64,000 nt of DNA from the NCBI RefSeq assembly GCF_047496725.1, contig NC_132977.1, forward strand, positions 8,531,501 to 8,595,500, given 5' to 3'. Within the stretch, counting starts at the first letter, position 1; the number at the start of each line of letters is the position of its first letter. The notes under the pieces were generated by a model that searched no databases, was not told where the DNA came from, and saw only the letters and a list, made by a program, of their open reading frames with translations. Position numbers and translations under genes: made by a program. The DNA is from Anoplolepis gracilipes. Lineage: Eukaryota > Arthropoda > Insecta > Hymenoptera > Formicidae. This document shows, one piece after another, positions 1 through 13,225 of this stretch.

Positions 1-2226
1 ATGCGCCAGGCTTTATGTCTCCATTTATATCAAATCTAATCTTCAGACTCGTAACGTCTGGAAATAGATTATGCTGCATTATGTTTAGCTCTCTTTGTAT
101 ATTCATTGTCTATAAACGCCGTATCGATTAGTCGGTATCTTAAAACTCTCTGCCGTTCCTCGAACAAAAAAAAAAAAGAAAAAAAAATTTAAAACCGTTC
201 GACAACACAAAAGACTCGCGGACAAGGTGTATTCGCGCGGCATCGTCGATCACTGCCTCGATCTCAGATTATTATCGCAATTAATTTCTACCAGGCTCGC
301 GCATGGAAGAAGGTAACGCACGGCTCGAACTGGAGCATATTGGCCGTGTTGAGCGATGATTAATTAGAGGCGGCAGACGTGGGACACGCGACTTTTAGCC
401 GGTTTTGCATCGATCAACCGACCAGCTTCTATCGATGAGTTATCGTCTTTGCCTTCCCTCGTATCTTACTTAATACCTTCGCGATTTTTTCAAGACTCTC
501 AAGACTCTCGTTTTATTCGTAACGTTTAATTCATGTACGATCATGCATAAATGTAATTGAAATGACATCACGTTCTAAAGCTTGAAAAATAAAATTTTTG
601 AATTATATTTTTTTTTCATTCAAATACATCATTGTAAGCTACATGATTTCTTTTACACACAAATATTTCTATTGCAATACAGAGAATGTTACTACGACGA
701 GAAACAATGATGTTTAGATAGATAAAGATTCCTTGTTCTTGTCAGTGTGAGAATATCGAGACTATCTCTAATCTAAAGACCTAAGAAGCCAATCGAGGGT
801 GATTAAATCGGCCATAGCGCGAAAACCCTCCACCATCGGAACCGATCACGGTGGCGACGTTCCTGATCACTCAGTGAATGAGAGCCAAGCAAGTCAGAAG
901 CCCGCATCGGAGCTTTCGCCTGTACCTAGGCTACACGTGGCGGGAGGAGGAGGAGAAGAAGAGGGTGGATGAGGATGTGGGTGGCAGGGAGGCAGAAGTG
1001 GTGGTGGCGCGCTATGGTGGTGGTAAAAGGAAGAAGGTGGGGTGGGTGAGAGAATGAGAATGAGATGAGGCGAGAGACAAGGCCGAGTGCGAGAGAAAGG
1101 AAACGCGGGAGAGGATGCGAGAGGTATAGGAGGTACTAGGCGCCTGTAGTCTCATCTCGCTCGGTATCTTACGCCGATACCGAGCTCTCGCTCCGTTCTA
1201 ACCCTTTGCCGGGCGATTCATCCATCCCCTTCTCTCTTTATTTGAGTATAATTATTGATTATTGGACGACGGAAGGCCGGCTACTCTAGGACGTAGAGGA
1301 GGTAGGGTTGGTGTAGGTACCAACGTTCGAGAGGGTTGGCTGGAGGTTGAAGAACGGTAGGAGGGTGATTAAGCTATATGCCTGGCATATCCCACCCCTT
1401 GGTATCACCCTTTCCTCCACCCCCTCCCCCCGCGTATCCCTCGCGCGCGTCCTCTTGCTACGTTCGCCTTTCACTCACCCCTTCTTGCCCGCCATCCGTT
1501 CTTCCGATACCACGGGGCCGCTGTCTCTCTCGGTCTTTCTGTACTGACAATTAGACTGATAGGTATATCTTAGTCTGCTATCGATTTGATTCCACCCTAT
1601 CGTGTAGGGTGCACCCGCACACCCGGGCAAAATTTACATCGTGTATGCTACAACGACGTCGATCGCGATGCCGTCCTACAGCAGCCGCCCTCACCCGCTC
1701 TCTTCTCAACCCGCCTGCCACCCTCGTCCCACCCACTTTCCGCCAACCTTCTCTCGCACTCGTCCATGTCCACCCCTCCGCCTTTGAATCCCCCTTCGAA
1801 GCAGCCTTCGATTATAATCAAAGCCCCCGCGCACTACATCCGTATAGCGCCAATACATCCGCCTTCCAAGGGGTTGATTAGTGCATTACCACTCGAACTC
1901 GTTTTACTGCCGCCCCCCTCCCCCTCCCTGCGGAAGCGCCGTCCTAACTGACAGAGAATCCCGCATTTCGATACGGCTGAGAGTTTGCATGAAATTCGCG
2001 AATTTTCATTCTTTTTTTCGATCGCCTTTCGTCTTCGAGCCTCGAATTCGTTTCTTAAAAACGAAATTTCTGCAAGCCCGTTATGGACACGATAATTGAT
2101 GATTGTAGAATTAATTATAAAGTTTGTATACTTATCAGAATATCTGCAAACTTGTGATTAATTTCTACTTGCGCGCATAATCTATCCGCCAAATCTTTGA
2201 ATTCGCTAACCAATAGTCGCACGTGG
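1..2226. other. Intron DNA: G/A-rich block then C/T-rich block, no gene seen
   Basis: Nothing codes here that I can support. About 930-1130 is strongly purine-rich on the plus strand (GGAGGAGG, GGTGGTGG and GAGA runs). About 1380-1960 is C/T-rich with little G, so several unrelated frames stay open. An A-run interrupted by one G lies near 167-189. The rest is mixed AT-rich sequence. Confidence 0.6.
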
Positions 2227-2263
2227 ACTTACCTGTAACAGAAAATAAAATACACGTGATTAG
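2227..2263 (-). promoter_or_regulatory. Candidate recursive splice site (ratchet point, zero-length exon)
   Basis: The minus strand contains, in order, a branch-point-like CTAAT (2259-2263), a T-rich tract TATTTTATTTTCTGTTA, then CAG|GTAAGT with the junction between 2233 and 2232. This juxtaposes a strong acceptor and a perfect donor with no exon between, the form known for ratchet points in long introns of fly developmental genes. The strand agrees with the cut exon, whose donor lies 32.3 kb upstream. The alternative is a real short exon ending in CAG, but the T-rich sequence directly before it is not coding-like. Confidence 0.7.
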
Positions 2264-2487
2264 TTTCTTATCGTGACGTTTGTATTATTATTACATATCA
2301 GATAAATCGATTATTATAAATACCAAACGTAAAACTGGAGGTACGCCGATTGTAATTTTAAATTGACAATTATAGCTTGTACGATATTGTAATGTGTTTA
2401 ATTTAATAATCATATGTTATGGAAATGGTTATATTGCCAATGAATGCACATAATTGCCAATAAATACACATAATTATATTTTTTTTA

Positions 2488-2491
<4 letters not shown>

Positions 2492-2525
<34 letters not shown>
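2492..2525. repeat. (AT)n microsatellite
   Basis: Uninterrupted AT dinucleotides, about 17 units, in an AT-rich stretch (2100-2870) that has no exon-like frame. Confidence 0.97.
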
Positions 2526-2533
<8 letters not shown>

Positions 2534-3007
2534 GCATTTACAAAATAATTCAAGTATTAAAAATTTAATAGTAGTCGAAATTGTAAATACGTATAAATGT
2601 GTTTTCTAACATGAAATCTTTATCAATGTTATTTTTATTAATTTATCTAAGTTTATCTAGTTTTAAAATGCAGAGACATTAGTAAATATTACATATATCT
2701 TCCATTAGAATAATTTCAGAATTACTTTAGTATTATTTCAGGCTCTAATCTTGTTTCTATATCAAAATAGTAAAAGTTGAAGTGAATATGAGAGACAAGC
2801 ATATATTACGATCATATATATTCGTAATTCGTACCATTATATAATCAACCACTGTCGATTATTAAAAACCGGCTCTCGAAAGCTGGTATTGACGCTTGCC
2901 CGCTCGTAGGCAGTCTATTAATTGTCAAATAATTAACGAAGTTAATCGACAGTTCGATGAGTGTCGACGAGTTTCAGCCTACAAAATCATCCTACGTTCT
3001 CGCATTG

Positions 3008-3019
3008 CCCCCCCCCCCA

Positions 3020-3080
<61 letters not shown>
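3008..3080. repeat. Poly-C run followed by (TC)n microsatellite
   Basis: Eleven C at 3008-3018, then about 28 TC units from 3025 to 3080. The Ser/Leu-repeat open frames across it are repeat artefacts. Confidence 0.97.
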
Positions 3081-3085
<5 letters not shown>

Positions 3086-4075
3086 GTCATGGAGACATCA
3101 CCTTCATATCATTATATGACGCCTCCCCTATCACGTGGACATCACCTTTATATCATTATATCATGCCACTAATGAAATTTTCATAGGGTCGAAATATCGA
3201 TGCGTCGACCTGGATGAGTTGTATCGGTCTATCAATCACCCATTCATATGCATCAGATACGGTACAGGTTGTATCAGAAATCTTCTTTTAAAAATATCCT
3301 GACTTAAAAATATAAATTTTGTCAAAAGAAAGGAAAGAAAAGACAGAAAAACAGACAGAAAAGTTATTTTTTGCAATTCGTGAAATTTCAACACTAAATA
3401 TCTATATAAAATACAAATTTAAACTAAATATCTGTTTAAACAGTCTACTTTATATTAATCGAAAGAAGTCTTTTATTATCCATTTATATATTTTACTAAA
3501 TTTTAATTTGTTAAAATTATTTTGCTTTGAATTTATATTCATTGTCAGTATAATTGTGTCTCAAATTATAATTTAAAAAATTGTTTTCTATATTTATCAT
3601 ATTTATTTTACTATTCTTGTGGTAAAAATTGAACATCCTGTACATAATATATATGTATCGCTTGTCACCCCCTGCGATTCCCTCCAACCAATCCGATTGT
3701 GCACGCACTATAGAATATAATTGACATCCGTCCACCCTATAAATGAGTGTGTCCAGTCACTGTCAGACGAAGTCGATGCTGTTGATTTTTCGGAGCCGTC
3801 GAACTCGCCCGCCTGTTTGCCTCGCAAAAATAAAAAAGTAAAGAAAAGATAGATGCCTGATGAGCTGTAAAGGCTTGCGCGTTCGAACGAATCGGAGAAA
3901 GACCGAAGATTGCGCGATAACGAAAACGCGAGCACGTAAATGTTGGCGATACGAGTTTCGCACGAAACTGTATGAATAATTTGAAAAATGTTTGCAGTAT
4001 TACGCATATATAAGAATTGTTGATACATATTATTAATTCACAATTTTGTTCAACGCGAGTATTATTTCATATAAA

Positions 4076-4080
<5 letters not shown>

Positions 4081-4122
<42 letters not shown>
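4081..4122. repeat. (TA)n microsatellite
   Basis: About 21 TA units without interruption. Confidence 0.97.
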
Positions 4123-4127
<5 letters not shown>

Positions 4128-4189
4128 AGATGGGATTTTGCAGAAGTTTTCAAAATTACGATTAAAAAATCATACATCTCGATTAAAAA

Positions 4190-4190
<1 letters not shown>

Positions 4191-4268
<78 letters not shown>
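4191..4268. repeat. Compound (TA)n(TG)n microsatellite
   Basis: About eight TA units pass directly into about 30 TG units with one TA interruption near the end. On the minus strand, the presumed transcript, this reads as a CA tract. Confidence 0.97.
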
Positions 4269-4269
<1 letters not shown>

Positions 4270-5008
4270 CTCGAATATATAAGTCGAAACTTCTGTATAC
4301 ACAGAACCTTTTTCATTCAGTATTCTCAATTACACGAGTTAAAAATACAATGCGATACAAACAAATGATCAATTATTTATACACAGAGGTAGGAGCGTAT
4401 TCTTCAGGTACACTCTTGCAATCTGCAGAGACGTTAATCTCGCCAACGGGAGGATTTTATCGCCTGCAACCCCCAAGTGACACGTGGTTCGTCGTAAAAA
4501 TCTCAGATGCCCCCTGGGCAGGTAAACGCGCTAGGGCGAAGCAGTAAATGTTACCGGCTAATCCTGTATGTAATGCAACCACACACATGTACATACGTAT
4601 ACATAAGCACGTAACCACGCACGCGCGTGCACACGCGTGCTCGGTTATTACTCCGTGAATGATAGTCGCCTGGCGAACGACGGTAGGGGAATGTACCTTA
4701 GGCGGGCGTCGGTTAATGGGCTTCGGCTCGTGTGAGTGAGCCTCCTGTTACACCAACACGTCGTTGACGGGCTTGTAAACCCATAAAGAAATTTGATAAT
4801 AAATAGAGTATCCCGGCGTCGCTCGCGCGCGGGCGTGTTTTTATCAGCCTGCTACGCGCGAACCGGAGAAATTACGCTCGTGCACGGCCGCGTGTGTATG
4901 CGTGTATTGCTTGAATTTATAATGCTCGAAGCTATAAAAAAAAGGAAGGAAGAAACGGCGCCTGGTTGGCTTTGCGTCGCGTGTACACGTACGTGTGAAG
5001 CGGAAAGC

Positions 5009-5118
5009 ACTAAGAGAAGAGAGGAAATTTGAAAAAAAAGAGAGAAATAGAAATAGAAAAAGAAAGAGAGAGAAAGAGAGACAGACAAAGAGAGAGAAAT
5101 AAAAGGAGGAGAAAAAAA
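5009..5118 (+). repeat. Purine (GA/GAAA) low-complexity tract
   Basis: About 110 bp of nearly pure A and G with GAGA, GAAATA and AAAG motifs. The Lys/Arg/Glu-rich frame over it is a composition artefact. Confidence 0.9.
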
Positions 5119-7262
5119 AGCTATAGAATATCGTGCCACGTAGGTGGCATATATCTCGTACGGAAAACTAAACAAAATCACATCCACGTGGCGAGGTTTT
5201 ATGATCGCAAGCTGATCTCAGAGGAGGACAAAACGCGCGTGCTCTCTTCTCACGCATGGCAAAAGTAAATAAATAGCTCGTTAAATTTCGCTGGGTGTGT
5301 ATGTGCATACGCGCGATTGCGTAAATATCATGGCATTTCGTAACAAAGCTCTCCGTCTCTTCATCTATGTTTTGCTGGAAGAAACAAGTGCCGATCGCAA
5401 TTGCATAATACTGATCGCGCTAGGTAAAATACCAGAGAACGGACAATCTCGGTAGCTTGTCAAATACATTGCAAAGCGAGTAAGAGCTTTCTCGAGCAAG
5501 TAGCCCCTCGGGGGAGCAAGCGGCCGAATGAGATTTCCGATATCGACATTAGCGGATTCTGGAAGTATCTTGGAAGGATTAAAGCCGGTCGAACCGCCGT
5601 TAATCGATAACGGCAACATCTATCGCGACGTTTCCCCCAGTGATAAACCCTTGGAGCGGCCGGGCGAAGCGTTTAAATTACATTCACGGTGATATACACG
5701 GAAATCACAGAATTTAAACTAGCGATTTTTACAAATGGCCTGATGGATATGATTATAAAACAAAAATCTTGTTACGTAAAAAGGAGATTTTCAGATTAAA
5801 TTTTCAGATTAAATTTCGCGTTAAATTTCGTGAATGCTTTACCGCCAAATTATTGCTCGGGCTAACGAGGAAGAGGTGGCGAGCCAGAAGAAAGTAAAAT
5901 ACAAAAATTGACTGACGAGAGATTATGCGAAGAATAATAATGCAGGCTGTGTAGCAAACGCTTGGTGGCGTATCGACAAGCGGACAGCTATCGAGTGTCC
6001 CTCAATAATGAACACTTAGCGCGTACCTCGATGCCCGGGCAAAGCGCTTAAAGCGCGTTAACGTGAGCCACGAGTGATTGATCGCAGTATAGCGAGCATG
6101 ATAGACCTAGAGAAAGAGAGTACCGGTGTCGAAGAAAGATCGGAGAAAGATGGTGATATCATCGACGTGCGTTACTCGGCTTTCCCCGACATAATGCTCT
6201 CGTTCATATTGGACGAAAGTAAGGGTCAGGCGAGAGAGTAGTGCTGAAACTGTAGTGCGGATGAGCGACGATGTACAGGCGGTTTCGTGAATCGTGGAAT
6301 GAATTATGAATCTCATCTCTGAGGTCAATCTTTTGTTATAAAAATTTCTTTGGAAAAAATAAATATTTTTTTCAAAATTTTTCGGGTAAATTACTTTGCA
6401 TTCTCAATTCTCGTAACAAAAGAGAATTCAATTCGAGAAGCGACATACATTCTTTCTTTCTTTATTCAAGTGTTCCGCAAGTTAAGAGAAGAAACGTGGG
6501 ATTATATAGCTTTGAGCGGTCAGCCCCTAAGAAAACAAAACACCTGTCGCTAATACGATTATGCATTCTGGTCTTATACCTTCTAACGTGCCGCCCCTCA
6601 AGCAAGTCGCGAAACATCCTGTATACATCGTAGTCGCAGTATATGCGCAGTATATGCGCTTTCTATCGATAATGCCCGGATCCTCTAACGGGTTGCGTTC
6701 AATAACGCGCATATCAAATCCATAAGTTATTAAGGCTTCGTGTGCGTTCGTCAGTGGCTGGCCGGTTGCAGCTAGACTACTGTCATACGGACGGCTTCAA
6801 GGATTGGTTACAGTAGCAAGCTCGCTACTTTTCTCCCTCGTGTGCTCCGGCACGCTCTCTATCCTCGTTTTTTCTTGTAGCTATCGGCGAAATGGAATTA
6901 CCTATATCCTGCGGCTAGCCCGGCCATTCGACTTGCGTATTAAAAGAACCCTTACGTGGACCACACGACGAGATAGTACGGCGCTATTCATTTCGTTCTG
7001 CTCTCACGGTTCTTTTTTTCCACTTCGTTCTCTTTTCGTGCTCTTTCCGCTGCTCTTCCGTGTGACGAATTTCCATGGAAAATCTGCGCGATCGTTTTAA
7101 GCACTCGCAGACGTCGCAGGCCTGTCATTGTTCCTAACTCACGATTTTCACTATGTACATTATACGTGTATTTGTATGTGCGCACACATATTCAAATAAA
7201 AAATAATTTTTACGAAAATATATACATCACTGTTATTAAAAAAAGTATCGAAAAAGTTTCAT

Positions 7263-7285
7263 AAAAAAAAAAAAAAAAAAAAAAA
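7263..7285 (+). repeat. Poly-A run (23 A)
   Basis: Homopolymer in an AT-rich stretch. No upstream polyadenylation signal in context and no retroposed gene body are visible next to it. Confidence 0.95.
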
Positions 7286-10200
7286 CATCTATTAGTCTCC
7301 GTAGTAAAAATTGTTGAGCTAAATTTTGTACGTCGGAATATTTGATCATCGTTATTTGTGTCATAATTATTGATTAATATTATAACGGTTTGACATAACA
7401 AACTATATTTAGTAATCGAAGGAATATATACATGTATATTCGCTCAAAGACAATGGTTATTATATAGATATTCGCGTGTCCAGAAATATTTTTTTCTCGA
7501 ACTTGCATACAACCGTGGCAATAATAGAACCGTGCAATTTTTTATTACCGTCCACGGCTGCAATAATACAATCGATGGTACGTTGCCGTATCTATTTTAG
7601 CATTTGCAAATACTTACTTGTCACGTGGTGAATTTATAGGAAATAACAGGCCGGCATGAAACGGGTATAAAAAAGATCGTACAGAATAATGCAAATAAAC
7701 TATAAGAAGGTAATAAGTACCAGCCACTTATAACAATGATTTAATATCGCAAACTGATCGCGGACGATAGTCTTCGTCATCCTCGCCACCCCCGCGTGCC
7801 GACTTTCGTGAATCGTGCAAAAATAAACCCTTCGCCTCTCTCGCAATCATCGTGACAAAGAAGACGGGAAAAGGCAAGAGAAAAAAGAAAGATACGTACG
7901 AGTGGTAGTTGGATCGCGTGCCGCGAGATCGTGGCATAGCGGGATGAAAGGAAAGAGTCCTCGTCGATTTGTTTTTTTCCTCGCTTTGTGGAGGGAAGAC
8001 GAGAGCGAGGATATAAGGATTCAACAACGAAATCGTGAAAAACCGGAGCGGTATAACAGTTGTAGATTCGATGTTGGGAAAGGTGTACACGATCGCTCAG
8101 AGAAGGAGTAACATTGCAACGTTGTCGCAATGTTGCTGCAATGTTTCGTGCTGTATGAATAAAATTTCCCAAAGCCTCGTTCAGTTCCGTTAGGTACGTA
8201 AACGCGGAAATAGAAAAAAAGAAGTTTTCCCTGCCTTTCTCCATTTACGAGAGTCGATGAGAAAACTTTTACATAAATGCCGTCGATTTTTCCTCCGCAG
8301 TTTGCTTGATCTAATGATATCTGCCCATGAATTATGCAAAAAAAAATATGATTTTCTAAAAAATTATGAATTGTCGAATCAATATTTAACGTAACAAAAA
8401 TAATTGTGTAACGTCTCACATTTTAGAAAATAGAAATGAGAATCACACTCAAAGAGACATTATTATTTCAATTTATTATGCTGCATGTATGGTTTTTCAA
8501 AACTATTTAGCGAAATTAATATATAAATATATATATATGATTTATTTGTGATATTATGTAAACATATGACACTAAGATGATAATCGTCAATTTTTAATAT
8601 ATTGTCAAGTTTTAATTATATACAAATTTTTATATTATATGTATATTATATTATATTATAAAAATATATAGAGCAAATAAATTTAGAGTCTACTGTGCGC
8701 TCGGCTGACAATGAGTTTTCAGAAATTCAAGAAGATATTTTTGTTCCATTTCGTGTGTCATCTGCGCCTATATGCTCTCGCGCTACATTTGTTTCTTATA
8801 TCGTTCATGTGTTACGACGCCCTAGGAAGAGCGAAGGAACCATACGGCAATCAGCGCAAAAAAATTCTCCCCGCATTCTTCAAATGACATTAATAGCTTT
8901 CCTTTATCTTCCCACGGTTTAGCGAGGCTACAAGAAGACGCGGATCCATTAGACGGTCGTGATCATTTATCCAGTAATTCGATAATTATATTGAAGTTAC
9001 TTTGATAAATTTTTTTGGTATGTTGCAAGCGCACTATGGAATTTTCGGCCTCTTGAGACTCTTATTTGCTCATTTGTTATTACAATTTTTACTGCATTAT
9101 TTATCATCGCTATAATCTATTAAATCGTAAGCTGAGTTAGACAAAGATACCATGCTATGTAATAATAGAAATCCCGCGCTCCGCTGCAATTTTATCGATG
9201 TTCATCCACCTCGACTCGCGAGACAGCGCAATCACTTCCAATTTGAATAGATTAAGGCTCGTGCGCTATTGGCCAATCGGGAATAGCTTTTTTTGGCTTC
9301 TTTCGCTTTTCCTGGGCGAAACATTAGTTGGCAGCGAAGATCTACGGAGGTCGATATGCCACGACGATACCCACGGGGCCAACTGGGCTGGGCCATTAGA
9401 ATATCTCAGGTTAATCTCGGCCGTCGAATGTTTACCTGGGTTCTATCAACCACTTCTCTCTCATCCTTTCTCTCCCTGTCGAGCGTCTTACCCCCGTCAG
9501 CCACTCTCTTTGAGCCAGAACTCTCGAACGGAAAAGCTACCGAGGACCGAGCGCGAGGAGATCGGAAGGGCCCTCGATGAAGTGAAAACAGTCGCAGAAC
9601 AGACCTTTCGAATCGTCAGTCTCTCGATCGGCCGAGGGTTAAATAAGTGATTCTTGCCAATTTTATTAGGCGGTTCTTTTGCCTTCGGTTGGGACATTGG
9701 AACCCCCTCAGCCGTGCCAAACCCCAAGGGTAGTCGGCGGTTAAGAACCGTGGAAGGAGAAACCGAGAATCAGAAGAAGTCGCGGCAGGAATAGCGGAAA
9801 AGAATGAGTCAGATGGAAAACGGAAGGTGGGAAGGAAGAGGGGCAAGCGGGGGAATCGCTTGGATATTGATACCTACCTACCCCGCTATTAAACTAATGA
9901 ATTTAATCAGGCCGGATTGAAAATGCGATAGCTTGAGACGACTGTTCCGGGCCCCTCTCGACGTTGTGGATCGTATTTTTTATCTCACGGACACTCTGAA
10001 CGATCATTGGAGATTAGATTTTTAAATTGGGGACGATATAGGTACAATCGTTTCTCTCTCCTTTTTTTTTCTTTTTCTCTCTCTCCTCTCTTCTCCATCT
10101 TGCTCTTACACGTCGAGTCTCCCTGCATCATTCTCTCTCCTTTCCCGCTTTTCCATCGGCAACAACCATAGTTAGTACAGTTCTACGGGTAGCGGGTCTC

Positions 10201-11542
10201 AGTGTGGAATTAGCATATCTCGGAAAGTGATCCCCGGGCCCTAATTGAATTATTCTTAAATTCCCATAAAATCGTGCGAAAATTACAGGGAGCGACACCG
10301 CGCGATGTAGCGCCAACTGAGTATTCTCCGTTCCTCCATCCCTCCGTCTCTTCCTCCTTCTCTAACCGCCCTCCGCCGCAGGGCCGAACGGGCTTCGACG
10401 TAATATCGGACACGATTAATTTTCTGGGACGTTACGCCACTTCCGCTTATAGGTTCTACGACGCATTTCGCGATACCTCGATTGGCGAATCGCTTCTCTT
10501 TCCAATACTCTGACTGTCTTAATTCGCATAGATTGCATTATTAAGAGCATCTTTCTTAATTTGTAACTATTATAAATGATAAATGATAACTGTATTTACG
10601 CGTATATATGAAGTAATTGGTAATATTCTTAAATATAATTTTATAATCATTGATTTTTATTACATCTTACATATTATTAAAAATTAATTTGTATTTTGCA
10701 TATATCATTTTTTTTCAACAAATTTGAACAAGTTGTATATTACATTTAACAAGACTGTAAATGTTTTTAGAGATTTTGAATTTTCAAATGTTTAACAGTT
10801 TAGCATCTCAGAATATAAGCGATAATACAATATATATCAAGATAGCCGAAGGTTGCGCTCGATCTATGAACTTATGACGACTCAAACTGAGACATTTAAT
10901 TGGATAGGACCAATCAGAAGCATACAAGATATATATCTCGAGTCGCATTCATCCACTTAAAACTAACTGCACGCCGGAGACCGTGAAAATCTCGATTAGA
11001 AGAGGCGGAGTCGAGCAGGAGAGGCAGCACATTCGGCGACCCTACAATAATTTTAATTTTAATTTCGATCGAATCTCCGGCACACCCTCGCCAAGTTCAT
11101 CCCTCACGAGGAGGTTAAGGAGCCGATCTAAAAACGTAATCCGCGTGAGTTTCGCACAGGAATATATCCCACCCAGTTTCTTATTCTGATCCTCTTCCTC
11201 TCTTTCTCTTTCCAAACGATGTCTATTTGCTTAACTAGTTTTGAAACCCTGCTCCAACCAGAATTCGTCTAGCGATATGCACGGGGATACATTAGTACAG
11301 GAAGACGAATTAATTTCGTTGGTAGCGAGATTAGAGATTCCGTTGAAAAGGGGAGGGCAACTGGTGCGCCGTCTTACTTTGATTACATTGCCATTAGCTG
11401 GTTTTAGCTGAGCGTGAAGCCGTGTCGAATGAACCACAAAGATCTTGAAGCGCCAATATTCTAACGTAATATTTCAAATAAAATAATAAAATTTTTACTA
11501 TTTTATATTTTAATGAACTATTTTTTTACTTGATTTTTTTAA

Positions 11543-11575
11543 TAATACGTATTAGTCTTGGACTAATACGTATTA
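11543..11575. repeat. Short perfect inverted repeat (15-bp stem, 3-nt loop)
   Basis: TAATACGTATTAGTC at 11543-11557 is followed by TTG and then its exact reverse complement at 11561-11575. The stem contains the self-complementary AATACGTATT. There is no T-run to suggest a terminator and no known RNA family that I recognise. Confidence 0.9.
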
Positions 11576-13225
11576 AAATCACTTTGATAATATGTCGCAT
11601 GATAAAAAATAATTATATAAATGTTAGTACAAGTATAATAATAAATTAATTAGATTTATATAAATATAATTAAAGTATTTACATAAATATTATCTGTATG
11701 TATGTGATGTAGTTGAATCTAGTCACGTGTGAATGCCGATAATTACACGAATAAGAGACGATGAATAGTGAAGCTATCGACGCGGTGGCAGAATGCGCGT
11801 TCCTGAAGCAGAAAATCGCACGGATCGTTCAATCGTTCATAATCGACTACTCGCGGGTGTGCGTGCCTTCATCTAATTGCCTCGTCCCCACTTCGTCGAG
11901 CATCGTGGGGAATTTCTTCGACGACGCACGAATTCTCGATTGAGAACTGGTGATTGATAGTTAGCATGGTACGATGATGGTTTCGAGCGATCTACCGTGA
12001 GAAATTCTGCGACTGAATCGATAGTTTCAACGTGAATGGAACTTTACTGAGATCGAGGATTTTCTTGTCAGCATAATTAATCGACAGCGAGGGCGATTAT
12101 TTTACATCACATATCGTGTATAAAATATAATATTGTTATATGAATAAACCAAAGATGTTGTAATATAATTTTTGCTTAATCATAATTCATTTTATTGAAT
12201 TTTATTTGACCCATTTTTTCTTTCTATTTGTAATAAATTATTCATCATAGTTGTAGACAAAAGATATATATAAAGTCATTCTTGATCTATTCTGTTTATA
12301 TTGTACATGCTAGCGATCACCACGAACGCCAGCATGTCAGTACATTGTCGTAACAATGCTTTATAGATTTTTCGCAATGCATATGTGACGTGGCGATCGT
12401 ATGAGCGCTTATGTTTATTTCAAATGACTGCTTGCTTATAGACTGCCTATCAGAGCAAACTTTAATACCTCTGTTAATCGATAGTTGTGTCACATTACTA
12501 CTTGATCAAATCGGTCACGTTTCACGCGTATGTAATAGAATTTTAAATTTCAGGAAGAAAGAAAGAAAGAAAGAGAACACAAATACGTATTGTATAAAAA
12601 AATGTTAGTATAATAAAATTAGAATTTTATCCCATGAAAATTCAAATTAAAATCATCGAGATAATGATGTTGCCATATATAATCAATTATATTCCGACAT
12701 GTATACTTCTTGCAAATTTATGACATATTTTAATCTTTACAAAATCTATCTACGTATAAAATTTCCCACCTGCCACCTGTTATATTCTCGTTGTTCCAAC
12801 GCGTATCATACCTTTGAATTGACAGCCTTCAATTAAACGGTAGCTGATCATAATGCAAATGCGGGATCAAAATTGCCAAATCGTACGTATGTGAAAATGC
12901 ATTACGTTATCGTGAAAAAGTCAGATGCAGAAATGTCACCGGTTCATTCGTCATTGTCTTTCGTATGGTATTACAGCGTATTGGAAATATAGCTGTTATG
13001 AAGAAAATCCAGTGCATACTTGGACTAAACTGTAAATAACTTATACGTCGTTCTCTCTACAATAGAGACAATTCTTTAATAGAATGTAACGCGCGATATA
13101 TTACAAATAACGAAGCAGTCGTGTCTCTTTCGCGAATACAATCGGCGAGGATTAATAAATGGCACGAGGAAATGAGCGGGAATATTAATACGAAACGTCA
13201 CATTTGTCATATCCATAGAAAATTC

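Larger units (their letters stand above)
4269..8000. other. Intron DNA, no gene seen
   Basis: Mixed composition. It holds an alternating purine-pyrimidine stretch (4578-4642), a purine tract (5009-5118), a small tandem repeat of TTTTCAGATTAAA (about 5787-5815) and a 23-base A run (7263-7285). Open frames of 60-110 codons occur in several frames at once and show no recognisable domain. Confidence 0.55.

Noticed and set aside
9424..9440. Minus-strand CCCAG|GTAAAC near 9436 as a second ratchet point
   Set aside because: The sequence before it on the minus strand is purine-rich, so there is no polypyrimidine tract.
9198..9650. 150-codon plus-strand frame
   Set aside because: No recognisable domain, competing frames of similar length on both strands, and it ends within intron-like sequence without splice-bounded exons.
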